From Kiritimatiellia bacterium (GTDB lineage Bacteria; Verrucomicrobiota; Kiritimatiellia; JAAZAB01): a DNA stretch of 6,974 bases. The notes beneath the pieces are model-generated. The model saw only the letters and a program-made list of their open reading frames with translations. It made no database searches and had not been told where the DNA came from. Below, one piece after another: positions 1-6,659 of this stretch. Location: contig JAGYMT010000089.1 in NCBI GenBank assembly GCA_018400335.1, positions 1 through 6,974 on the forward strand. The letters are read 5' to 3'. The translations under genes were made by a program, and so were the position numbers. Numbering within the stretch: position 1 is the stretch's first letter; each line of letters opens with the position of its first letter.

Positions 1-19
1 CAAGTTCTCTTGCATTCAT
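1..19 (-). CDS. Possible first codons of a downstream minus-strand gene (cut by window edge)
   Basis: On the minus strand, 57 nt after the glgB stop, an ATG at 17-19 is preceded by AGG with a 6-nt spacer and opens a frame reading MNAREL up to the edge. Only six codons are visible, so no product can be suggested. A second ATG (13-15) in another frame is equally possible in principle. No hairpin terminator is evident between glgB and this point, so the operon may continue. Confidence 0.2.
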
Positions 20-76
20 AAGAAGCCTATCAGCAGGAACGGCGTGAATCAAGCAGGAGAATGGGAAATCTCGCAA

Positions 77-2125
77 TCAATCGCGGCCGGCGGCGCGGCG
101 CTTCGCGGTCTTCCTGCGGATGACGACCGCGATCCGGCACGGCAGGTAGATGAGGATACGGCTGCGCAGCTCGCTGCCCTCGATCGAAGATTGGGTGAAA
201 TAACTCTGTCCCGACCGGAGCCTGTCCTGTCCGCCGAACCGCGCTTCATCGCTATCCATGAGCAGGGCGTATTCGCCGGGCGGCGCCTCGACTGCATAGT
301 CCGTAACCGAGCGCGAATGGTGGAAATTGAATATGAAAATCAGGTCCCCGCGGGCAAAAGCCAGTATCTTATCGTCGTTGCGCAGGAACAGCAGGCGCGG
401 CGCAAGTGGCGCGGGAAACACCCCGCTTCCGACCATCCCGGTCATCGCAATATCAAACTCGGCCAGAAAGTGGTACTTCAGGTCAGGAGAGTCGCGCAGG
501 CTCCACTGTCGGCGGGCAAAGTGGTAGGACCAGTTATTGCCCTCGCGCGGAAAATCTATCCACTCCGGGTGCCCGAACTCGTTGCCCATGAAATTTAGAT
601 AGCCGTTGCCGGCGGTCGCGAGCGTGGCCAGCCGGATCATCTTGTGCATGGCCATGGCCCTGTCCACCTTCAAGTTACCGCTGTTCGCGGACATGTTGTC
701 ATAGATGGCCGATCCGGCCAGCTCGAAAATCAGCGTCTTCCCCCCGACAAGGGCCTGGTCATGGCATTCGGCGTAGCTGACCGTCTTCTCGTCGGCGCGC
801 CTGTTGGTCAGCTCATGCCAAAGGTAGTTCATGTTCCAGTTTTCGTCGGGCACGTCGTTCACCAGCTTGAACCAGCAGTCGGGAACACCCATGGCAAGCC
901 TGTAGTCGAACCCGCATCCGCCGGCCTCAGCCGGCGCGGCCAAGCCGGGCATGCCGCTCACGTCCTCCGCCACGGTTATCGCGGAGGGCGCGACGGAATG
1001 GATCACCTTGTTCGCAAGGCTCATGTAGACGTAGGCGTCCTCATCAACGGACCCGTCGAAATACCGATCGTACGAGGTGAAGGGCGGGCCCAACCCGTGG
1101 TGCAGGTACAGCATGCTGGTCACGCCGTCGAACCGAAAGCCGTCCACGCGGTACTCATCCAGCCAGAAGCGGCAGTTGGATAGGAGGAAATGCAGAACAT
1201 CCGGCTTACCATAATCGAAGCAGCGCGAGTCCCAGGCCTCGTGCAGCCCGCGCGCGCCCTCGTGAAAATAGAGGTGCGTTGAGCCGTCAAAGCGGGAGAG
1301 CCCTTCCACCTCGTTCTTTACGGCATGCGAGTGGACCAGGTCCATGATCACCTGAACCCCGGCGCCGTGCGCACTGTCAACCAGCATCTTGAGATCCTCG
1401 GGCGTTCCGAACCGGGATGAAGCCGCGAAGAAGCTGGACACATGATAACCGAAGGACGCGTAGTAGGGATGCTCCATCACCGCCATGAGCTGGATCGTAT
1501 CGTACCCGGCCTCGATGATGCGAGGCAGCACGTTCTCCGTGAACTCGCGCCACGACCCGACGCCGCAATTCTCCTGCGCCATGCCCGGGTGCGCTTCATA
1601 GATCAGGGGAAATATGCCCTTTCGCTCGGGCCGCGGATTGCGCCACCTGTAGGAGGAAGGGGGTGCCCAGACTTGCGCGTTAAAGATCTTCGTAATCTCA
1701 TCCTGCACAACCCGCCGGGCGTAGGCGGGTATCCTGTCTCCATCCCCGCCGGGCCAGTGCATGGATAGCCTGTAAAGATCCCCGTGCCGGAGGGCGTTCT
1801 CCGGCAGCACGATCTCCCACGTGCCGTGTTTATCCGTCCTTCGGAGCTCGAACTCGCGGGCGGGTTTCCAGTTCGAAAAAGAGCCGACCAGGTTGATGCC
1901 CGTGGCATACGGCGCCCTTTCCCTGAAAATCCATTTTCCGCGCTTCCTGTGAAGCCCGAAGAATTCGTGCCCCGAAGCGAAGTCGGCCAGGCTCACCCCG
2001 CCTTCCGTGAGACGCTGCTCCATTTGCGCGGCGCGCGCCGCGCGGCGCCGTACATCGCCAAGGTGGGGCTTCAGGAAGTGATCCTCAGAAATAGCTGACA
2101 ATCGGACGCTGGAGCATTTTTTCAT
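77..2125 (-). CDS. glgB: 1,4-alpha-glucan branching enzyme, GH13 (eukaryote-like, GH13_8 type)
   Basis: It cuts alpha-1,4 chains and rejoins them through alpha-1,6 links, making glycogen branched. Layout over 682 residues: a short helical lead-in (DHFLKPHLGDVRRR, 15-28), a CBM48-type N-terminal domain (about 53-150, with GSFSNWKP at 81-88), the (beta/alpha)8 catalytic domain and a C-terminal beta domain. The GH13 motifs are intact: DLVHSH (262-267), GFRFDG with nucleophile D333, AEDVSG with acid/base E387, and YAECHDQ with D456. YEAHPGM and GVTSMLYLHHG resemble eukaryotic and plant branching enzymes (GH13_8) more than E. coli GlgB (GH13_9). The ATG at 2125 lies inside glgA and has only a weak GAGC upstream, suggesting translational coupling. 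The family lead-in requires a start before residue 15, so Met35 is excluded, but a TTG at 2099-2101 is possible. The C-terminus ends in a basic tail (670-682). Confidence 0.94.
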   Translation of the reverse strand: MKKCSSVRLSAISEDHFLKPHLGDVRRRAARAAQMEQRLTEGGVSLADFASGHEFFGLHRKRGKWIFRERAPYATGINLVGSFSNWKPAREFELRRTDKHGTWEIVLPENALRHGDLYRLSMHWPGGDGDRIPAYARRVVQDEITKIFNAQVWAPPSSYRWRNPRPERKGIFPLIYEAHPGMAQENCGVGSWREFTENVLPRIIEAGYDTIQLMAVMEHPYYASFGYHVSSFFAASSRFGTPEDLKMLVDSAHGAGVQVIMDLVHSHAVKNEVEGLSRFDGSTHLYFHEGARGLHEAWDSRCFDYGKPDVLHFLLSNCRFWLDEYRVDGFRFDGVTSMLYLHHGLGPPFTSYDRYFDGSVDEDAYVYMSLANKVIHSVAPSAITVAEDVSGMPGLAAPAEAGGCGFDYRLAMGVPDCWFKLVNDVPDENWNMNYLWHELTNRRADEKTVSYAECHDQALVGGKTLIFELAGSAIYDNMSANSGNLKVDRAMAMHKMIRLATLATAGNGYLNFMGNEFGHPEWIDFPREGNNWSYHFARRQWSLRDSPDLKYHFLAEFDIAMTGMVGSGVFPAPLAPRLLFLRNDDKILAFARGDLIFIFNFHHSRSVTDYAVEAPPGEYALLMDSDEARFGGQDRLRSGQSYFTQSSIEGSELRSRILIYLPCRIAVVIRRKTAKRRAAGRD
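2085..2125 (-). other. glgA/glgB overlap: probable translational coupling
   Basis: The last 41 nt of glgA, including its TGA, encode the first residues of GlgB in another frame. The glgB ATG is followed by a run of six A and has little Shine-Dalgarno support, so ribosomes finishing glgA probably re-initiate at glgB. A GAGGA motif lies at the glgA stop itself, but no ATG, GTG or TTG follows at a suitable distance in the glgB frame, only a CTG codon. Confidence 0.55.
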
Positions 2126-3725
2126 AAAGCTCGAAATAGTGCCTGGCGGTGGCGGCGTGGTTGAAACTCCGAATGCTTTCAGTCATGATACGATCAATCT
2201 GCCTTTGCTTGATATCAGGGGAAAGCGCGTAGAACTTCATTGCCTGGCGAATCGCCCACAGCAGACCGGAGCTGTTGTAGATGTTGAACACAAATCCGTT
2301 GCCCTTGTCATGCTCGATATCCAGCGGCGAAACCGTGTCGCGCAGGCCGCCGGTGTTGTTCACTATCGGCAACGACCCGTAAATAGCGCCTATCATCTGC
2401 GGAAGACCGCAGGGCTCGAACAGCGACGGCATCAGCATGAAATCGGAGACTGCGTAGCCCATGTGCGAAAGCTCCTCGTCGAAATCGCAGACAGCCACCC
2501 GCTGGCGAAGCCCATGGAATCGAACTATATCGTGGAAAGTCCGCTGGAACGGACCATTCGCCACCATCACAATCTGGAGCTTCTCCTTCCAGAACTCCGA
2601 GAGCACCTTGTACATGATCTCCGCCAGCAGCTGGCAGCCTTTCTGCACTGTGTCCATGCGGGAAGGCCAGAAGAAGATCGGCGCCGATGCATCCTCGATG
2701 AGTCCAAAGCTCTTCTGGAGAACAGTCTTGTTCTCGCGCTTGCCCTCGACGTGATTGGAAGCGGAGTAGCGGAACTTGATAAGGGGATCCGTTTCGGTGT
2801 TGAACGAAGAATCCGGCGCGTTCAGGATGCCCGAGGCGCAACCGGAGGCCATCTTGCTGTTCACCTCGTTCCGGATGTTTTCCGGGATGAAGCTGTGCTG
2901 TCCGCGGCATATCTCGTCGAGAAAGGTCGGGCTCACTGTATTGATGAAATGGGAGGCGAAGATTCCGGTCGTGAGAAGATCCGCAAGGTTGGTATTTCGC
3001 GTTTCCTCATAATTGAAGGGAACGCGATCGAAATACAGATATTGCCAGAACTCGGCGGCGTCAATGCCCGTATCCTCGATTTCTGCCAGCGTGAATTTCT
3101 GTGTAAAAATATTATGAACCGTGAAAAGCGTCGGAATGCTTATACGCCGGGCCATGGCAGGGATCAGGCCGGTCATCCAGTCGTTGCAGTGGATCAGGTC
3201 GGGTTTGACCCTCGGAATAATGTTGTTGATCACCTCCCGCTGAAAGGCGAAACTTATTGTCGGGTTATCCCTGTTTCCGTAGCTGTAGACGGCATCCCGG
3301 TAGTAAAAGGTCCTGTCCTCGGCGAGGTGAACGCGCGTATCCGGCAGCTTCCTCATATAGATACGGAGTTCTTCGTTCAGAAGCCTGTCAACATCAATAT
3401 GGAACATCCGCCTGTAATGGGGGAGCGCAACGTGCACGTCGGCGCCGAGCTCGAACAGAGCGGAGACCAGCGAGGCGGAGACGTCGGCCAGCCCGCCGGC
3501 CTTGGCGCTGAGGCGGTTGGCCATATTGCCCATGTTGGGAGGAAGATAGGTTATCTCCGGTGTGACTATCAGTATGCGAGGTGAGCCCATCTTCTTCACC
3601 GCTTTACGATTCGAAACGGACGTTGTGCGACGGGCGACGGTTTTTTGGACCGCTTTTCGTTTCACAGCGGATGTCTTGCGCGGGGCCCTGATGTTTTTCG
3701 CTGGTCGACTCTTTGAAACGGCCAT
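2085..3725 (-). CDS. glgA: Glycogen synthase, GT5 family, with lysine/arginine-rich N-terminal tail
   Basis: It transfers glucose from a nucleotide sugar (ADP-glucose in most GT5 enzymes) to the non-reducing end of an alpha-1,4-glucan. The GT-B catalytic core starts near residue 48 (PRILIVTPE). By alignment with E. coli GlgA the key residues are present: K75 in KAGGLADV (E. coli K15), D182 in HCNDWMTGL (D137), H204 in FTVHN (H161), R356 and K362 in SRMDTVQKG (R300, K305), and E437/C439 in FEPCGLPQ (E377/C379). At 546 residues it is longer than the usual ~480. The excess comes mainly from a 46-residue basic N-terminal tail and about 11 extra residues (around 60-74) before KAGGL. There is also one extra residue between R356 and K362. 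I believe the insertions are subfamily traits rather than damage. It lies between glgP and glgB, and its 3' end overlaps the glgB start by 41 nt. The strict sugar donor is not provable from sequence. Confidence 0.94.
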   Translation of the reverse strand: MAVSKSRPAKNIRAPRKTSAVKRKAVQKTVARRTTSVSNRKAVKKMGSPRILIVTPEITYLPPNMGNMANRLSAKAGGLADVSASLVSALFELGADVHVALPHYRRMFHIDVDRLLNEELRIYMRKLPDTRVHLAEDRTFYYRDAVYSYGNRDNPTISFAFQREVINNIIPRVKPDLIHCNDWMTGLIPAMARRISIPTLFTVHNIFTQKFTLAEIEDTGIDAAEFWQYLYFDRVPFNYEETRNTNLADLLTTGIFASHFINTVSPTFLDEICRGQHSFIPENIRNEVNSKMASGCASGILNAPDSSFNTETDPLIKFRYSASNHVEGKRENKTVLQKSFGLIEDASAPIFFWPSRMDTVQKGCQLLAEIMYKVLSEFWKEKLQIVMVANGPFQRTFHDIVRFHGLRQRVAVCDFDEELSHMGYAVSDFMLMPSLFEPCGLPQMIGAIYGSLPIVNNTGGLRDTVSPLDIEHDKGNGFVFNIYNSSGLLWAIRQAMKFYALSPDIKQRQIDRIMTESIRSFNHAATARHYFELYEKMLQRPIVSYF

Positions 3726-3728
3726 TTA

Positions 3729-3737
3729 CCTGCTCCC
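3729..3737 (-). promoter_or_regulatory. Ribosome binding site that decides the glgA start
   Basis: The 16-nt glgP-glgA gap contains GGGAGCAGG on the minus strand. GGGAG is 7 nt before the ATG at 3725. The alternative in-frame ATG (Met46, at 3588-3590) has only a weak purine stretch upstream. This favours the long protein that includes the basic N-terminal tail. Confidence 0.7.
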
Positions 3738-3741
3738 GGTT

Positions 3742-6312
3742 TTACGATGACTGCGAACTCGCGGCCGGCCATGCGATGAAGCCGGGAATCGCGCTTCTCC
3801 ATTCCGCGCCGCGCGGCACCACCCGTGCGGTGAAGCCGCAGCGGCCCGTGTTTCTGCACTGGATATCATGAGCGTACACGTGCCAGCCTTCGACTTTTTC
3901 GCCCTGCGGCTGCATCTGTTCCGTGAAACTATCCGCGATGCGGTTTTCGGGGTTAACGTGTCCGTAGTACACCTCCACGGAAACCTCGTCGGGCGTCAGG
4001 GCGCCGAGGTGCACGCGAACTGTAACCGTGAACTTGTCCCCGACGTGGAGTGAAGAGACGTCCCTGTCGGCCTCCGGATGCCCGATCTCAACGTCCTTCC
4101 ACTGCGCGTCGAGTCGGTCATGCTGAGCGACGAGCAGCCTGGCCTGTTCGGCGTTGTTTGAAAGCAGGCTATCGTGGCGGCTGAATGCCTTGATGTAAAA
4201 CATTTCATCGTATTCCGTGAGCATCCTGCGGCTCGTGAAATCCGCTAATGACATACAGATGGATGCCTTCATCTTCCGCGTCCAGGCCGTGGGAATGTCG
4301 CTGTCCGGGCGATCGTAGAAACACGGAACCACATCGTTCTCGATCAGGTTGTACAGAGCCTGTGATTCGATCGTGTCGTTGTACTCCGGGTTCTCATACT
4401 CCTCGCCTTTTCCTATAGCCCACCCTCGTTCGGGCGAGTAGCCCTCGTCCCACCAGCCGTCCAGAACGCTGAGATGCAGGCAGCCGTTGACCGCGGCCTT
4501 CATGCCGGAAGTCCCGCTCGCCTCCTGCGGGCGGCGCGGGGTGTTCAGCCACACGTCGGCGCCCTGCGCGAGGTAACGGGCCATGCGTATATCGTAGTTC
4601 TCAAGGAAGACGACCCTCTGCCGCACCTGCGCCTTGCGGGCAAAGTGCACTATCTGCCTGATGATATCCTTGCCGATGTCATCCGCCGGGTGGGCCTTGC
4701 CGGCGAAGACAATCTGGATTGGATGGTCCTTGTTTGTCAGGAGCGCTTCAAAGCGCGCATGATCCTTGAGCAGCAAGGCGGCGCGCTTGTAGGAGGCGAA
4801 CCGGCGCGCGAAGACGATCGTCAACGCTTCGTAATGCAATATGGACTTGATTTTGGCGATATCGGCGCGAGGCGCGTTGCGAACGCTGAACTGCTGCTCG
4901 CCCAGCTCGCGCGCCATCCTTATCAGGCGCGAACGGCCGAGCTGGTGGGCGCGCCAGAGCTCATCGTCAGGTATCTGGAAAACGCGAAGGAGTACCGCCT
5001 TGTCCGACGGGTTATCGCGCCATTCCGGGCCGAGGTATTTGTCGAACAGGAGGATAATGTCGGAAGACAGCCACGAGAGAATATGCACGCCGTTGGTCAC
5101 GTGCCCGATGGGCACTTCCTGCTCCGGCCGCTCGGGCCAGAGGTGCGCCCACATCTTGCGCTCCACCACTCCGTGCAGCCTGCTCACGCCGTTGCTGTGT
5201 TCCGCCATGCGAAGGCCCAGAATGGTCATCGAGAGCTCGTGGCGGTTGCCGCCGCACGGCGCCTGGCCCCACGAGATGATCTCCTCGGTCTCAAGCCCCG
5301 TCTCCGGCTCGAGCGCCTTGAGGTGCGGCCTCAGCATGTCAACAGGGAACGCCTCGTTGCCGGCCGGAACCGGTGTGTGCGTGGTGAAGACCCCCGTGCG
5401 CGGCACAACTTCCAGAGCGGTCTTCTTGTCCAGCCCGTGCGTCTTCATGATGTGTGAAATGCGCTCGAGGCACAGGAAGGCGGCGTGTCCCTCGTTCATG
5501 TGGCAGACGCGCGGATCGAGGCCGGCGGCTACCAGCGCGCGGAATCCGCCAATGCCCAGCAGCAGTTCCTGACGCAGGCGCAGTAACCTGTCGCTGTCGT
5601 AGATTCTGGCTGTTATCTTCCTGAACTCCGGCTTGTTCTCCGCGATATTCGTATCCAGCAGGTAGAGCGGGATGCGTCCGACGTCCAGCCGCCACACCGT
5701 GGCGTGAAGAACGCCGTCGGGCAGGGGCAGGGTGATATGGATTTCCCTGCCGTCCGCGCCGCACACCTGCCTGATCGGAAGCTGGTGCAATTCGTTTTTG
5801 GGATAGCTCTCCTGCTGCCAGCCGTCGCTATTCAGGTACTGCTGGAAGTAGCCCTGACGGTACAGGAGCCCGACCCCGGCCATGGGCAGGTTCATGTCGG
5901 ACGCCTCCTTCAGAAAATCACCGGCCAGGCAGCCGAGGCCGCCGGCATAGAAGCGGACGCTTTCGTGAATCCCGTACTCGAGCGAGAAGTATGCCGCGCA
6001 GGCGCCGGGTCCGTAGGAGTGGGCGCCCTTCCTGGGCTTCACCACCTCGACATCGTAGCGCTGCATGACCTGTTCCTGGTGGCTGCGGAAACCGTCGTCA
6101 TCAACCAGAGCCTCGAGCTCCTTCTGGGGAATCCTGTTCAGGAACTCGATGGGATTATGATAGGTATCCTTCCAGAGCTGCGGGTTGATGCGCCGGAAGA
6201 GCTCGATCGCATCGTGATTCCATGACCACCAGAGGTTCCGGGAAAGCGTTTCGAGAAATTCCAGTTCCGCGGGTATTGACGGAGAGACGTTAAATAACTG
6301 AATGCCGTTCAT
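3742..6312 (-). CDS. glgP: Alpha-glucan (glycogen) phosphorylase, GT35, DUF3417-containing type
   Basis: The enzyme removes glucose-1-phosphate from the non-reducing ends of glycogen or maltodextrin using phosphate and pyridoxal phosphate, in the cytoplasm. The 856 residues match the usual ~850 of the bacterial/archaeal phosphorylases that carry an N-terminal DUF3417 (about 10-110, with the SRNLWWSWN motif at 24-32), rather than the E. coli GlgP/MalP type. Core motifs are present: YFSLEYGI (108-115), GGLGCLAGDFLK (124-135), HMNEGHAAF (271-279), RTGVFTTHTPVPAGN (305-319), the RRFASYKR motif (503-510) and EASGTSGMKAAVNG (597-610), in which K605 is the expected pyridoxal phosphate lysine. A beta-rich C-terminal region (about 755-835, including VYYGHVNPENR) is also typical. 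Nothing is truncated. It is the first gene of the glgP-glgA-glgB set, with glgA starting 16 nt after its stop. The family call is firm; preferred chain length cannot be read from the sequence. Confidence 0.96.
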   Translation of the reverse strand: MNGIQLFNVSPSIPAELEFLETLSRNLWWSWNHDAIELFRRINPQLWKDTYHNPIEFLNRIPQKELEALVDDDGFRSHQEQVMQRYDVEVVKPRKGAHSYGPGACAAYFSLEYGIHESVRFYAGGLGCLAGDFLKEASDMNLPMAGVGLLYRQGYFQQYLNSDGWQQESYPKNELHQLPIRQVCGADGREIHITLPLPDGVLHATVWRLDVGRIPLYLLDTNIAENKPEFRKITARIYDSDRLLRLRQELLLGIGGFRALVAAGLDPRVCHMNEGHAAFLCLERISHIMKTHGLDKKTALEVVPRTGVFTTHTPVPAGNEAFPVDMLRPHLKALEPETGLETEEIISWGQAPCGGNRHELSMTILGLRMAEHSNGVSRLHGVVERKMWAHLWPERPEQEVPIGHVTNGVHILSWLSSDIILLFDKYLGPEWRDNPSDKAVLLRVFQIPDDELWRAHQLGRSRLIRMARELGEQQFSVRNAPRADIAKIKSILHYEALTIVFARRFASYKRAALLLKDHARFEALLTNKDHPIQIVFAGKAHPADDIGKDIIRQIVHFARKAQVRQRVVFLENYDIRMARYLAQGADVWLNTPRRPQEASGTSGMKAAVNGCLHLSVLDGWWDEGYSPERGWAIGKGEEYENPEYNDTIESQALYNLIENDVVPCFYDRPDSDIPTAWTRKMKASICMSLADFTSRRMLTEYDEMFYIKAFSRHDSLLSNNAEQARLLVAQHDRLDAQWKDVEIGHPEADRDVSSLHVGDKFTVTVRVHLGALTPDEVSVEVYYGHVNPENRIADSFTEQMQPQGEKVEGWHVYAHDIQCRNTGRCGFTARVVPRGAEWRSAIPGFIAWPAASSQSS

Positions 6313-6319
6313 TTATCTT

Positions 6320-6324
6320 TCCTT
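6320..6324 (-). promoter_or_regulatory. Ribosome binding site of glgP
   Basis: The minus strand reads AAGGA, then a 7-nt spacer, then ATG. This supports the start at 6312, which also matches the usual N-terminus of the family (a short lead-in before the DUF3417 helices). Confidence 0.7.
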
Positions 6325-6390
6325 GGCTGCTGCTGTTATGCGCCGGTTTCATAGGGAGCGAAAAGCGGTCGAGAACACAAAACTGCCCTC

Positions 6391-6420
6391 ATTCTTACCG
6401 GATAATCCTCAACCTGTCAA
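6391..6420 (-). promoter_or_regulatory. Candidate sigma70-type promoter of the glgPAB operon
   Basis: On the minus strand a perfect -35 TTGACA (6415-6420) is followed after 18 nt by AAGAAT (6391-6396), a 4-of-6 match to the -10 consensus. With 17-nt spacing the hexamer TAAGAA is weaker. Initiation would leave a leader of roughly 70-75 nt before the glgP start. Its position between the hairpin/repeat and glgP fits an independent operon promoter. This is consensus matching only. Confidence 0.4.
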
Positions 6421-6499
6421 GCGCCGGAATTTCGGTGCAGGCGTTGAGGTGTCGGGTGTCAGGCGGGAACAGGAAGGGGAACAGAAGGAAACGAAGTAA

Positions 6500-6575
6500 T
6501 CACCATGAAGAACTCGAAGAACTTGAAGGACATGAAGGAGGAACCCCTTCGTGCTCTTCATGCCCTTCATGGTGA
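6500..6575. repeat. Palindromic intergenic element made of 9-nt units
   Basis: The outer arms tcaccatgaag (6500-6510) and cttcatggtga (6565-6575) are exact 11-bp reverse complements. From 6502 the left arm runs in 9-nt steps each ending in GAAG: a first ATGAAG, then AACTCGAAG, AACTTGAAG and GACATGAAG. The right arm read on the minus strand does the same: ATGAAG, GGCATGAAG, AGCACGAAG. A short GAGGAACCCC centre joins them. The transcript could form a long imperfect hairpin on either strand. I recall similar palindromic ACGAAGG-type elements scattered between genes of environmental bacteria, which cannot be verified here. It does not look like an insertion sequence or a CRISPR array. Confidence 0.75.
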
Positions 6576-6633
6576 AACAAGCACGCGAAGAGTTCCCTTT
6601 GTTCCCTTATGTGCAAAACGAGACCGGGAGCGT

Positions 6634-6659
6634 GATGCGGCGCTAAATCGCGCCGCATC
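6634..6659 (-). terminator. Perfect 10-bp GC-rich hairpin spanning the CBM48 stop codon
   Basis: Arms 6634-6643 (gatgcggcgc) and 6650-6659 (gcgccgcatc) are exact reverse complements around a 6-nt loop. The TAG stop (6643-6645) of the CBM48 gene lies at the loop/arm junction. The stem is strong, but on the minus strand it is followed by ACGCTCCCGG rather than a run of T; the first T-run (TTTT) is about 15 nt downstream. It is therefore not a canonical Rho-independent terminator. It may instead stabilise a 3' end or attenuate read-through into glgP. Confidence 0.4.

Larger units (their letters stand above)
6313..6642. other. 330-base intergenic region between the CBM48 gene and glgP
   Basis: No convincing gene lies here on either strand. 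Short open frames crossing it translate the 9-nt repeat into low-complexity peptides rich in K/E or H/E/G. The region holds part of a hairpin over the CBM48 stop codon, a palindromic 9-nt-periodic element, a candidate sigma70 promoter and the glgP ribosome binding site, each listed separately. The rest (about 6421-6499 and 6577-6632) shows purine-rich stretches on the flanks that are loosely inverted copies of each other, with GGGAACA-like words on both sides. Confidence 0.7.

Noticed and set aside
1..76. Intrinsic terminator after glgB
   Set aside because: No stable stem followed by a T-run is visible on the minus strand. There is only a short direct repeat AGCAGGA (32-38 and 52-58 region).
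44..1183. Plus-strand open frames opposite the glgB 3' half (44-598 and 644-1183)
   Set aside because: They lie antisense to conserved GH13 motifs and show no recognisable family. They are best explained by the GC-rich opposite strand.
2117..2125. Programmed frameshift at the A6 run at the glgB start, making a GlgA-GlgB fusion
   Set aside because: The glgB frame is +1 relative to glgA, not -1, so the A-run is not a normal slippery site for this switch. Re-initiation at the overlapping ATG is the simpler explanation.
2139..3584. Long plus-strand open frame (481 codons) opposite glgA
   Set aside because: Its translation resembles no known fold and is rich in R/H/V/E as expected of antisense reading of a GC-rich gene. 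The minus strand encodes a motif-complete glycogen synthase across the same bases.
3588..3590. Met46 as the true GlgA start
   Set aside because: It sits neatly before the catalytic core, but its upstream sequence is a weaker ribosome binding site than GGGAGCAGG before 3725. Starting there would also leave a 151-nt gap in an otherwise tightly packed operon. Not fully excluded.
4474..5457. Plus-strand open frame (327 codons) opposite glgP
   Set aside because: It is a shadow of the phosphorylase gene, with Arg/Ala/Leu-rich translation and no domain signature or ribosome binding site. The phosphorylase frame contains the catalytic motifs here.
6500..6575. CRISPR array or tandem-repeat locus
   Set aside because: Units are only 9 nt, degenerate, without spacers, and switch orientation at the centre. 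This is a palindromic element, not an array.
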